Positions 44,366 through 52,400 of a stretch of DNA of 64,000 nt are shown in pieces. Within the stretch, counting starts at the first letter, position 1; every line of letters starts with the position of its first letter. Position numbers and translations under genes: made by a program. Source of the stretch: DASSUW01 sp963740605. GTDB taxonomy: Bacteria > Actinomycetota > Thermoleophilia > Solirubrobacterales > Solirubrobacteraceae. The DNA is taken from positions 1 to 64,000 of the forward strand of contig CAVUFC010000009.1 of NCBI GenBank assembly GCA_963740605.1. Reading direction: 5' to 3'. The notes beneath the pieces were generated by a model. That model saw nothing but the letters and a program-made list of their open reading frames with translations, ran no database searches and had not been told where the DNA came from.

Positions 44366-45253
44366 ATGCGACGGCGACTGACACCGGTCGACCGCGTCGG
44401 GGTCGACGAGCGCGCGGCCGTGCTCGGCAAGCGGTCGATCAAGGCGTCCTCACAGCAGGCCGCGATCCGGCTCGCGATCTCGATGGTCGACCTCACGACG
44501 TTGGAGGGCCAGGACACGTCCGGCAAGGTCGCGCAGCTCGCGGCCAAGGCCGTCTGCCCGGCCCCGGCGCACCCCGAGGTGCCGTCGTGTGCGGCGCTGT
44601 GCGTGTACCCGAGCCGCGTCGCCGACGCGGCTCGCGCCCTGAACGGCAGCGGCGTCGCGGTCGCTTCGGTCGCCACCGGCTTCCCGTCCGGCCTGACGTC
44701 GATGGAGCTCAAGCTCGAGGAGACCCGCCAGGCGGTCGCCGCCGGCGCCGAGGAGATCGACATGGTCATCCCGCGCGACGCCTACCTGAGCGGCGACGAC
44801 CAGCGCGTGATCACCGAGGTCGAGCAGGTCAAGGACGCCTGCGGTCCGGCCCACCTGAAGGTGATCGTCGAGGTCGACGAGCTCGGCGGCTACGACCACA
44901 TCCGCCACGCCACGCTGCTCTCGATGGAGGGCGGCGCCGACTTCGTCAAGACCTCCACCGGCAAGGTCGGCAAGGGCGCGACGCCGAGCGCGACGCTGGT
45001 GATGCTGGAGACGGTCCGCGACTACGTCCACCGCACCGGGCGCGTGGTGGGCATGAAGGCGGCGGGCGGCGTGCGCACGAGCAAGCAGGCGATCCACCAG
45101 CTCGTGCTGGTGAACGAGACGCTGGGCCAGCAGTGGCTGACGCCGGACCGCTTCCGGATCGGCGCGTCGTCGCTGCTGAACGACCTCTTGATGCAGTACG
45201 AGCACGGGGAGTCCGGCCGCTACCAGCGGCCCGAGGACTTCTCGAAGGAGTAA
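44366..45253 (+). CDS. deoC: Deoxyribose-phosphate aldolase
   Basis: 295 residues. The TIM-barrel aldolase signatures are present: DLTTLEGQDT near 42-51, VATGFPSG near 102, EIDMVIPRDAYL near 130 with the catalytic Asp, VIVEVDELG, and FVKTSTGK with the Schiff-base Lys195. It splits deoxyribose-5-phosphate into glyceraldehyde-3-phosphate and acetaldehyde. The acetaldehyde is then oxidised by the next gene's aldehyde dehydrogenase, three bases downstream. Leaderless start predicted. Confidence 0.9.
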   Translation: MRRRLTPVDRVGVDERAAVLGKRSIKASSQQAAIRLAISMVDLTTLEGQDTSGKVAQLAAKAVCPAPAHPEVPSCAALCVYPSRVADAARALNGSGVAVASVATGFPSGLTSMELKLEETRQAVAAGAEEIDMVIPRDAYLSGDDQRVITEVEQVKDACGPAHLKVIVEVDELGGYDHIRHATLLSMEGGADFVKTSTGKVGKGATPSATLVMLETVRDYVHRTGRVVGMKAAGGVRTSKQAIHQLVLVNETLGQQWLTPDRFRIGASSLLNDLLMQYEHGESGRYQRPEDFSKE

Positions 45254-45256
45254 GCG

Positions 45257-46720
45257 ATGGCAGCCACGACCCCGCGCACCGCGCTCGAGTGGGAGTATTC
45301 GCCCGCCCCCGAGGCGACCGACCACCTCCAGCTCAAGCAGCGCTACGAGCTGTTCGTGGACGGCGCCTGGCGGCCGCCCGAGGCCGGCGGCTACGAGCCG
45401 ACGATCAACCCGGCGAACGAGGAGCCGCTGGCCGAGATCGCCCAGGCGAGCGACGTTGACGTCGACGCCGCGGTCGCCGCCGCACGCGCTGCGCTGCCGC
45501 GCTGGCGCAAGCTCCCCGCGCTCGAGCGCGGCAAGTACATCTTCCGGATCGCGCGCCTCATACAGGAGCGCGCCCGCGAGCTGGCGATCGTCGAATCGCT
45601 CGACGGCGGCAAGCCGATCCGCGAGTCGCGCGACGTCGACATCCCGCTCGCCGCCGCCCACTTCTTCTACTACGCGGGCTGGGCCGACAAGCTCACGTAC
45701 GGCCTGTCCGGCCGCGGCACCGAGCCGATGGGCGTCGTCGGCCAGATCGTGCCGTGGAACTTCCCGCTGCTGATGGTCGCCTGGAAGCTCGCGCCCGCGC
45801 TCGCGTGCGGCAACACCGCAGTGCTCAAGCCGGCCGAGACGACGCCGCTGACCGCACTCCTGCTGGCCGAGATCTGCCAGGAGGCCGAGCTGCCGGACGG
45901 CGTCGTGAACATCCTGCCCGGCGACGGAAAGGCGGGCGCCGCGCTCGTCCGCCATCCCGACATCGACAAGATCGCCTTCACGGGCTCGACCGAGGTCGGC
46001 AAGGACATCCAGGCCGCCACCGCTGGCCGCGACATCGGCCTCACGCTCGAGCTCGGCGGCAAGTCGGCCAACATCGTCTTCGACGACGCGGCGATCGACC
46101 AGGCCGTCGAGGGCATCGTCAACGGCATCTTCTTCAACCAGGGCCACGTCTGCTGCGCCGGCTCGCGCCTCCTGCTGCAGGAGAGCGTCGCCGAGGAGGT
46201 CATCGAGAAGCTGTGGCGGCGGATGGGGCTGCTGCGCGTCGGCGACCCGCTCGACAAGAACACCGACGTCGGCGCGATCAACTCGGCCGCCCAGCTGCAG
46301 CGGATCGAGGCGCTGGTCGACGCCGGCGAGCGCGAGGGCGCGACGCGCCGGACCGTCGCCTGCGCGCTGCCCGACCGCGGCTACTGGTTCGCTCCGACAC
46401 TGTTCACCGATGTCGCGCCCGCGCACCGGATCGCGGCCGAGGAGATCTTCGGCCCGGTCGTGTCGGTGCTCACGTTCCGGACCCAGGCCGAGGCGATCGA
46501 GAAGGCCAACGCGACCGCGTACGGCCTCGCCGCCGGCGTGTGGACCGACAAGGGCTCGCGCGCGCTCGCCGTCGCGCGCGGCCTGAAGGCGGGTGTCGTG
46601 TGGCAGAACACGTACAACCAGTTCGACCCGACGTCGCCGTTCGGCGGCTACAAGGAGAGCGGCTTCGGCCGCGAGGGCGGGATGGCCGGGCTGCGCCCGT
46701 ACGTGAGGGTGAGTCGATGA
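45257..46720 (+). CDS. Aldehyde dehydrogenase
   Basis: 487 residues, full length. NAD site PWNFPLLMVAWKLAPALACGNT near 166, FTGSTEVGKD near 241, catalytic Glu265 in LELGGKS and Cys299 in HVCCAGSR. The C-terminal oligomer and tail motifs (EEIFGPVVSVLTF, NTYNQFDPTSPFGGYKESGFGREGG) are intact. It likely oxidises the acetaldehyde made by DeoC to acetate. It overlaps the next gene by ATGA. Confidence 0.9.
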   Translation: MAATTPRTALEWEYSPAPEATDHLQLKQRYELFVDGAWRPPEAGGYEPTINPANEEPLAEIAQASDVDVDAAVAAARAALPRWRKLPALERGKYIFRIARLIQERARELAIVESLDGGKPIRESRDVDIPLAAAHFFYYAGWADKLTYGLSGRGTEPMGVVGQIVPWNFPLLMVAWKLAPALACGNTAVLKPAETTPLTALLLAEICQEAELPDGVVNILPGDGKAGAALVRHPDIDKIAFTGSTEVGKDIQAATAGRDIGLTLELGGKSANIVFDDAAIDQAVEGIVNGIFFNQGHVCCAGSRLLLQESVAEEVIEKLWRRMGLLRVGDPLDKNTDVGAINSAAQLQRIEALVDAGEREGATRRTVACALPDRGYWFAPTLFTDVAPAHRIAAEEIFGPVVSVLTFRTQAEAIEKANATAYGLAAGVWTDKGSRALAVARGLKAGVVWQNTYNQFDPTSPFGGYKESGFGREGGMAGLRPYVRVSR

Positions 46721-47574
46721 GCGAGCGCCTGCCGGTCGCCAAGACCTACAAGCTCTATGTCGGCGGCGCGTTCGCGCGCAGCGAGTCCGGCCGCCACGTC
46801 GCGATCGACGACCATGCGGGCAATCACGTCGCCAACGCGCCGCGCGGCACGCGCAAGGACGTCCGCGACGCGGTCCGCGCCGCCCGCGGCGCGCTGCCCG
46901 GCTGGCAGGGCCGCACCGCCTACAACCGCGGCCAGATCCTCTACCGGTTCGCCGAGGCGCTGGAGTCGCGCGTCGACGAGCTGACCGGTGAGACGGTGCG
47001 GATGCGCGGGCTGGACCGCGCGGCCGCCCGCACCGAGATCGAAGCGGCGGTCGACCACGCCGTCCACTACGCGGGCTGGACCGACAAGCTGCACGCCGTC
47101 CTCGGCGCGGTCAACCCGGTCGCGGCGCCGCATTTCAACTTCACGATGCCCGAGCCGACCGGCGTCGTCGCCGTCATCGCACCCGAGGAGCCCGACGTGC
47201 TCGGCCTCGTGGCCGAGATCCTGCCGCCGCTCGCCGCCGGCAACGTCGTCGTGGCCGTCGTGTCCGAGCGCTGGCCGCTGCTCGCGCTGCACGTCGGCGA
47301 GATCCTCGGCGTCGCCGACGTTCCCGCCGGCGTCGTCAACCTGCTGTCCGGCCTGCGCTCCGAGCTCGTCAAGCCGCTCGCCGGCCACCGCGACGTCGAC
47401 GCGATCGTCGACACCACGGGCGACGCGGAGATCACACGACTCGCAGCCGACAGCGTCACCCGCGTCGCGAGGCCGGACGGCGACGACTACCTCGACGTCG
47501 CCGGCCTTGACAGCCTCACGCGGATCGAGCCCTTCGTCGAGCTCAAGACCGCCTGGCACCCAGTGGGCACGTAG
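46717..47574 (+). CDS. Truncated aldehyde dehydrogenase-like protein lacking the catalytic domain
   Basis: 285 residues, ATG overlapping the upstream stop. The N-terminal part aligns with the first 270 residues of the upstream enzyme: KTYKLYVGGAFARSESGRH, GWQGRTAYNRGQILYRFAEALE, VHYAGWTDKLHAVLG and PEPTGVVAVIAPEEPDVLGL. The NAD-binding Asn/Lys are altered (APEEPDV in place of VPWNFPL), and the ELGG Glu and catalytic Cys domain are missing. The frame is intact and ends with its own stop, so it seems a maintained partner or regulatory chain rather than debris; that is inference. Confidence 0.75.
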   Translation: MSERLPVAKTYKLYVGGAFARSESGRHVAIDDHAGNHVANAPRGTRKDVRDAVRAARGALPGWQGRTAYNRGQILYRFAEALESRVDELTGETVRMRGLDRAAARTEIEAAVDHAVHYAGWTDKLHAVLGAVNPVAAPHFNFTMPEPTGVVAVIAPEEPDVLGLVAEILPPLAAGNVVVAVVSERWPLLALHVGEILGVADVPAGVVNLLSGLRSELVKPLAGHRDVDAIVDTTGDAEITRLAADSVTRVARPDGDDYLDVAGLDSLTRIEPFVELKTAWHPVGT

Positions 47575-47575
47575 G

Positions 47576-48652
47576 TCAGAGCGCGCGCAGCTGCTCCAGA
47601 GTGTGGCCCGAAAGGCCCGCGCCGGCCATCGTCCGCCGCCGCTCACCGCGGAAGTCGCGCGCCATCACGACCGACGCGATCTCGATGATCGCGTCCATCA
47701 CCGGCGTGGGCACGCCGATCTGGCGGCCGAGGTCTGACAGGAACACCATGCCGAAGCCGACGTCCTCGGTCAGGTAGCGGTTGTCGAGCTTGCTCTGAGC
47801 GCGGATCCCGCGGAACCCCGGCGCCGCGGAATAGCCGGTCGAGTAGTTCTTCTCGACCATGTAGCCCTGCAAAATGCCCATCTCGGGATCGGACAGCACG
47901 GTGACCCCAAGCGCCGCCGCGAGCGCGAGCCGCTCGCGGTCGACGCCCTCGATGAGGCGCCCAACGCTCTCGGTCACACCGTCCTCGTAGAAGTCGAACG
48001 ACCCCCCGGTCCGCTCGATCAGCGCCGCGTTGAGCAGTGTCACGGCCGGGTGGATCACGGGGTTGCCGTTCTGCAACGTGGTCTGAAACACGCTCTCGGC
48101 CGCCGTGAGCCCCGGGTACACCTCGAGCAGGGCGGCGTGCAGCCCCGCGGTGCCGCCGCGCGGCACGGCCGCGATCGAGAGACCGGACTCGAGCTTGAGG
48201 AAGACTCGCATTTCCCCGGGCTCGGTCACGCGCACGGCGTAGGGCAGCGTGCTGGTCTCGCCGATGGTGTAGGTCTCGTCGTCGAGTGCCAGGCCGAGCG
48301 CGGACTTGAACACGAGGCTGCCGGCGCACGAGCTCGGGCAGACGACGACGTTCTGCCCCGGCCGCAGGTGCGGCTGCGCGGCCGCCGCGGTCGGCTCGGT
48401 GGCGAACGCCGGGCTTACCGCGAAGACCAGCTCGGCCCCGTCCAGCGCCTGCTCGACGTCGTGCCCCGCGTAGCGGATCTCCGCGAAGCCCTCCATCTGC
48501 CCCGAGCTCCGAATCCCGCCCTGGCCCGCAATCGCCGCCAGGTTCGCGGGGAACCGCTCGAAATCGAACAGAGCCACGTCGTGGCCGTGCTGCGCCCAGT
48601 CGAAGGCGACCGCGCAGCCCCCGTTCCCGGAGCCGAGCACCGCGACCTTCAT
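47576..48652 (-). CDS. NAD/NADP octopine/nopaline dehydrogenase family protein
   Basis: 358 residues, ATG. The N-terminal Rossmann motif is KVAVLGSGNGGCAVAFDWAQHGHDVALFD. The C-terminal helical domain shows NGNPVIHPAVTLLNAALIER near 195 and YEDGVTESVGRLIEGVDRER, where the His matches the catalytic His of octopine-type dehydrogenases. These enzymes reductively couple a keto acid with an amino acid or act on opine-like or metallophore compounds. Substrate unknown. Its ATG overlaps the upstream phosphoesterase stop by one base. Confidence 0.8.
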   Translation of the reverse strand: MKVAVLGSGNGGCAVAFDWAQHGHDVALFDFERFPANLAAIAGQGGIRSSGQMEGFAEIRYAGHDVEQALDGAELVFAVSPAFATEPTAAAAQPHLRPGQNVVVCPSSCAGSLVFKSALGLALDDETYTIGETSTLPYAVRVTEPGEMRVFLKLESGLSIAAVPRGGTAGLHAALLEVYPGLTAAESVFQTTLQNGNPVIHPAVTLLNAALIERTGGSFDFYEDGVTESVGRLIEGVDRERLALAAALGVTVLSDPEMGILQGYMVEKNYSTGYSAAPGFRGIRAQSKLDNRYLTEDVGFGMVFLSDLGRQIGVPTPVMDAIIEIASVVMARDFRGERRRTMAGAGLSGHTLEQLRAL

Positions 48653-50487
48653 CAGCGGGGGTCCCTCACGACGAGCTCGACATTGCGGTCCTTGCGGGTG
48701 CCGGCCTTCGAGCCGCCGCCGGCCGAGCCCTCGAGGCCCGAGTCCTGCGGGTCGTTGAACGCCAGCGTGCGTGCCAGCGACGCCAGCTGCGTGGTCGTGA
48801 ACGCGCTCGCCGACCCCGGCGCGGGCGCGGCGGCCGGCGCCGCCGAGTCGAGCATCGTCCCGAACAGCGACAGCGTGCCGTCGTGGTTGTCCATGATCTC
48901 GACCAGGCGCGCCTGCTCGGGCCAATCGATGTGCGACGCGGTGTTGATCTGCCAGAAGCCGTGGCCGTGGCGGCCGCGGAAGAAGCGGATCCGGTTCGCG
49001 TGCGTGTGGCCGGCCACGTAGGCGATCACATTCGGCGTGCCCTCGAGCAGGGCCGCGACGGTCTTCTTGCCCTTCATCCCGCGATGGATCGGCGTCGACT
49101 TACGCGGGTCGCGGTCGCAGCCCGGCTCGTCCGCCGGCTGGCACTTCCCGGCGTCCTCGTCGGCGCGGGCGTTGTCCATCGTCTCGACCGTGTGGTGGCC
49201 GAACGCGACGACGAGCTGGTGCTTCTTGTGCGCCTTGCCGAGCTCGCCCTTGAGCCACTTGTACTGCGGATCGTCGAGGTTGCCGTTCTGCCCTCCGCCC
49301 TCGGCGACCGTGTCGAGTGAGATGAACCGAAGGCCGCGCTTCGGCGTCCACGCGTAGTAGCTCGCGGACCCCTTCGACGCGTTCAGCTGCTTCTTCAGGG
49401 TGAACGCGAAGCCGTGCTTGCGCTTGCCCGTCATCAGCGACCGGTACTTCGCCTTGGAGATGATCTGGCGGTCGGGATCTGGCGCGACATTCCGGCCGCT
49501 GGCCAGCAGCTGCTGGATGAAGGCCGGGTTGTTGAAGGCGGCGAACAGCTCGTCGGCCGACTTGCCCCGGTAGACCGACGGGTCGAACGCCGCGCTCGGG
49601 AACACCTTCAGGCAGCCGACCGCGATCGCCCGGAACAGGTCGGTGCTGGCGGGCGCGTTGCCCTGGATCAGCCCGTCGTGGTTGCCGCGCGAGATGTACC
49701 ACGGCACCTTCAGGCCGACGGCCTGGAACGGGGCCTGCGCGCGGTCGAGCAGCCCGGGATAGCGCGGGAACGCGGAGTACGGCCCGCTGACCGGGGCCGC
49801 CACGTCGGGATCCCAGAAGCCCGCTTTGCGGTCGTCGGGCGCTGACGTGTAGTCGTCGTAGTCGGCCACGCCCGTGTAGCGACGCGCCGCCACGTCGGCG
49901 TTGATCGACGCGATCTCGCCGATCGTCGCGCCGCCGCACGCGTTGAAGCTGTCGATCGCTTTGCCGGAGAACGGGTCCACCTGCCCGCCGTCGAGCACGG
50001 TCCGGAACCAGCGCGTCTCGTTCAGCTGCTGGTTGTCGGCCAGGTCGCCGGTCGTCAGCGCGAACGCGAGCTTGGAGCGCCTGCTGTTGCCCTGCTCGAC
50101 CGGGCTGCGCCGGTTGGCGTTGACCGCGCGCACGATGCTGTCGAACACCTGCAGGCCGAGCGCCTCCTGCGGCCGCCACGAGGACTTGATCTCCCCGCCC
50201 GCCGGATCGGCGAAGTCGACGCGCGCCGGCGACATCTCATCGGCGATCTGCGGGTCGGTGAGCTGTGCGAACAGCACCAGCGACCGGCGGTGCTGCGCGC
50301 GCGCCTTCCGGGCCTTCGCTCCGGCTCCCCGGCGCACGATGTAGCTCTCGCCCGTCACGCTCGTCAGCGGCTGGTAACCGGCCGCACCCGACGGTTCGAT
50401 CCGGTGGCGGAGCGTCGTGTCGGCGTAAGCGGCAGGGATGAAGGCGAGCGCGAGCAACGCCGCGAGCAGCACCAGGCGAGGGGTCAT
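48652..50487 (-). CDS. Exported metallophosphoesterase (PPA1498/TIGR03767-like)
   Basis: 611 residues from the ATG ending at 50487. Signal peptide 1-23 (TPRLVLLAALLALAFIPAAYA). The calcineurin-like metal site is spread over AQLTDPQIADE, TTGDLADNQQ, ISRGNHDGLIQG near 270, VAFGHHTVE and AYVAGHTHANRIRF near 490. The length and inserts fit the actinobacterial family named after a Propionibacterium protein. It probably acts on extracellular phosphoesters. TAGGAT lies 7 nt before the start. It is divergent from a PhoD-type gene, suggesting a shared phosphate-related function. Confidence 0.85.
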   Translation of the reverse strand: MTPRLVLLAALLALAFIPAAYADTTLRHRIEPSGAAGYQPLTSVTGESYIVRRGAGAKARKARAQHRRSLVLFAQLTDPQIADEMSPARVDFADPAGGEIKSSWRPQEALGLQVFDSIVRAVNANRRSPVEQGNSRRSKLAFALTTGDLADNQQLNETRWFRTVLDGGQVDPFSGKAIDSFNACGGATIGEIASINADVAARRYTGVADYDDYTSAPDDRKAGFWDPDVAAPVSGPYSAFPRYPGLLDRAQAPFQAVGLKVPWYISRGNHDGLIQGNAPASTDLFRAIAVGCLKVFPSAAFDPSVYRGKSADELFAAFNNPAFIQQLLASGRNVAPDPDRQIISKAKYRSLMTGKRKHGFAFTLKKQLNASKGSASYYAWTPKRGLRFISLDTVAEGGGQNGNLDDPQYKWLKGELGKAHKKHQLVVAFGHHTVETMDNARADEDAGKCQPADEPGCDRDPRKSTPIHRGMKGKKTVAALLEGTPNVIAYVAGHTHANRIRFFRGRHGHGFWQINTASHIDWPEQARLVEIMDNHDGTLSLFGTMLDSAAPAAAPAPGSASAFTTTQLASLARTLAFNDPQDSGLEGSAGGGSKAGTRKDRNVELVVRDPR

Positions 50488-50494
50488 GGCCGCG

Positions 50495-50534
50495 ATCCTA
50501 TTCGGCGGTCGGAGGCCCTCGGCGTCGGTAGGCT
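50495..50534. promoter_or_regulatory. Divergent promoter pair (metallophosphoesterase / PhoD)
   Basis: The minus-strand TAGGAT (50495-50500) is 7 nt from the ATG at 50487 and the plus-strand TAGGCT (50529-50534) is 8 nt from the ATG at 50543. I see no convincing Pho-box-like direct repeats in the 55-base gap. Confidence 0.4.
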
Positions 50535-50542
50535 CCGCCGCC

Positions 50543-52174
50543 ATGGTCTCACGCCGTCAGTTCCTCCTTCGCAGCGGCTCGGCGGGCGCCGCTCTCGTTC
50601 TCGCCCCGCAGACCGCACTGGAGTCGCTCGCGGCGCCGAAGGGCGCGGCCGCAAAGCTGCTCCGCGGCGGCCGTTTCCGCCAGGGCGTGCTGTCCGGCGA
50701 CCCGACGCCGCACGGCATCACGCTGCTCACCCTGCTCGACGATGTGTCAGGCGCCGGACGGGTGCGGCTGGAGGTCGCGCGCGACCGCGACTTCCGCCAC
50801 GTCGTCGCGAGCAAGACGATCGCCACGAGCGGCCACCGCAACCACTCGGTGAAGGCGCGCGTCGGACATTTGAAGGCCCACGAGCAGTACTTCTACCGCT
50901 TCGAGACACGTGACCAGCAAAGCCCGGTCGGGCGCTTCCAGACGGCACTGCCGCCCGACTCGCACGAGCTCGTCAAGTTCGCCTTCTTCTCGTGCGCCGA
51001 TTACACGCACGGCTACTACAACGCCTATGAGCTGATGCGCGACGAGGACATCGACTTCATCGTGTGCCTCGGCGACTACATCTACGGCGAGTCCTACCAC
51101 TCGGTTGCGGGCGGGACCGGGGTCCGCGACGACAAGATCGGCAAGGAGAACCCGCAGCACACCAACTACGTGCGCGAGGCCCTGACGCTCGACGACTACC
51201 GGACCAAGTACAAGCTCTACCGCTCCGACAAGACGCTGCGGCAGCTGCACGCCCGCTTCCCGATGATCACGATCTGGGACGACCACGAGGTGCAGGACAA
51301 CTACGCGGGCGGCCCGAAGGACGGCGGCCTGGACCCGTCCCTGCGCTACTCGTGGCAGCGCAAGGACGCGGCATACAAGGCGTTCTTCGAGTCGATGCCC
51401 TTCTACGGCGGCCCGACCAAGCAGGTATACCGGCACCTGGTCCACGGCCGCAACGTCGACCTGATCCTGCTCGACCAGCGCCAGTACCGCGCCAACCAGC
51501 CATGCGGCGACTCCGTCTCACCGCCGTGCGCGGACTACAACGAGCCGCGCGCGTTCCTCGGCCGCAAGCAGATGAAGTGGGCCAAGAACCGGCTCAGCGC
51601 GTCGAAGGCGACGTGGAAGATCGTCGGCTCGGAGACGATGATGATGCCCGCGAAGGTGACCGGCGGGTCCTACTACGGCTTCGACAACTGGCAGGGCTAT
51701 CCGCAGGAGCGCGAGGAGCTGCTGGCGCACATCAAGAATGAGAAGATCGACGACGTCGTGTTCATCACCGGCGACATCCACCTGTTCCTCGCGGGCGACG
51801 TGCGCACCAACCTCGGCAACGGCGAGAGCGTGGCCGTCGAGTTCGTCGGGGGCTCGATCACGTCGCAGAACTTCGGCGAGACGAACCTCGACGCCGGTGG
51901 CGGAGTCGTGATCCCCGGCAACGACGCGCACCCGCGCACGGATCCCGCGATCCTCGCCTCGTTGCGCGGCTTCAACCCGTGGATCGACCAGGCCGACCTC
52001 GACCACCACGGCTACGCGCTCGTCAGCGCCAGCCGCACCGGCTTCGACTGCACGCTCAAGCGCGTCGCGACGATCAAGGAGCGGTCGACCAAGACGCTCA
52101 CGAACAAGGGCTACACGTACCACCTGCGGCGCGGCCAGAAGTCGATCAAGGGCGTCAACGGCCCACCGGCATGA
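50543..52174 (+). CDS. phoD: Exported alkaline phosphatase D-like phosphodiesterase
   Basis: 543 residues. Tat signal at the start: SRRQFLLRSGSAGAALVL. The PhoD N-domain has GVLSGDPTPHGITLLT, and the metal site is given by FFSCADYTHGYYNAYE, VCLGDYIYGE near 175, WDDHEVQDNYAG near 245 and FITGDIHLF near 405. PhoD enzymes are Ca/Fe-dependent phosphomonoester/diester hydrolases exported by Tat, often used to strip phosphate from teichoic acids or lipids. The ATGA overlap with the next small gene (carboxylase epsilon) is odd. Confidence 0.88.
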   Translation: MVSRRQFLLRSGSAGAALVLAPQTALESLAAPKGAAAKLLRGGRFRQGVLSGDPTPHGITLLTLLDDVSGAGRVRLEVARDRDFRHVVASKTIATSGHRNHSVKARVGHLKAHEQYFYRFETRDQQSPVGRFQTALPPDSHELVKFAFFSCADYTHGYYNAYELMRDEDIDFIVCLGDYIYGESYHSVAGGTGVRDDKIGKENPQHTNYVREALTLDDYRTKYKLYRSDKTLRQLHARFPMITIWDDHEVQDNYAGGPKDGGLDPSLRYSWQRKDAAYKAFFESMPFYGGPTKQVYRHLVHGRNVDLILLDQRQYRANQPCGDSVSPPCADYNEPRAFLGRKQMKWAKNRLSASKATWKIVGSETMMMPAKVTGGSYYGFDNWQGYPQEREELLAHIKNEKIDDVVFITGDIHLFLAGDVRTNLGNGESVAVEFVGGSITSQNFGETNLDAGGGVVIPGNDAHPRTDPAILASLRGFNPWIDQADLDHHGYALVSASRTGFDCTLKRVATIKERSTKTLTNKGYTYHLRRGQKSIKGVNGPPA

Positions 52175-52362
52175 ACCGCCGTCCCCACCTGGAGCTGCGC
52201 GGCTCGAGCGCCACGCCCGAGGAGGCCGCCGCCGTCATGGCGGCGGTCGAGCAGTTCTTGCGCGACACGACGCCTCCCCCGGCGGCCGAGGCGGCCAAGG
52301 AGAGCCCGTGGGTAGTCGCCGCGCGCCGGGAAGCCGTGGATCGCACCCCCCAGTTGGGGTAA
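52171..52362 (+). CDS. Acyl-CoA carboxylase epsilon subunit-like peptide
   Basis: 63 residues, ATG overlapping the PhoD stop. The pattern HLELRGSSATPEEAAAVMAAVEQFL, a Pro/Ala linker, and SPWVVAARREAVDR at the end matches actinobacterial AccE/PccE: a short beta strand, a long helix and a C-terminal Trp-containing segment. Epsilon joins the alpha and beta chains of acyl-CoA carboxylases and raises activity. Alpha (61083) and beta (38796) are 9 kb and 12 kb away on the same strand, so this is a dispersed set. Confidence 0.75.
   Translation: MNRRPHLELRGSSATPEEAAAVMAAVEQFLRDTTPPPAAEAAKESPWVVAARREAVDRTPQLG
52345..52360 (+). terminator. Weak hairpin at the end of the epsilon gene
   Basis: ACCCC (52345-52349) pairs with GGGGT (52356-52360) around a 6-base loop, right at the TAA, followed by AAAT. 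It is too weak to be sure, but it sits between the PhoD/epsilon unit and the sulfur operon. Confidence 0.3.
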
Positions 52363-52388
52363 ATACCGTGATTCGGATACGGATTTGC

Positions 52389-52394
52389 TAGTTT
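52389..52394 (+). promoter_or_regulatory. -10-like hexamer of the sulfite reductase operon
   Basis: TAGTTT ends six bases before the ATG at 52401, predicting a leaderless mRNA. Just upstream, ATACCGTGATTCGGATACGG holds an imperfect inverted repeat (CCGT/ACGG) that could bind a sulfur-responsive regulator; this is tentative. Confidence 0.45.
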
Positions 52395-52400
52395 GGGCGG

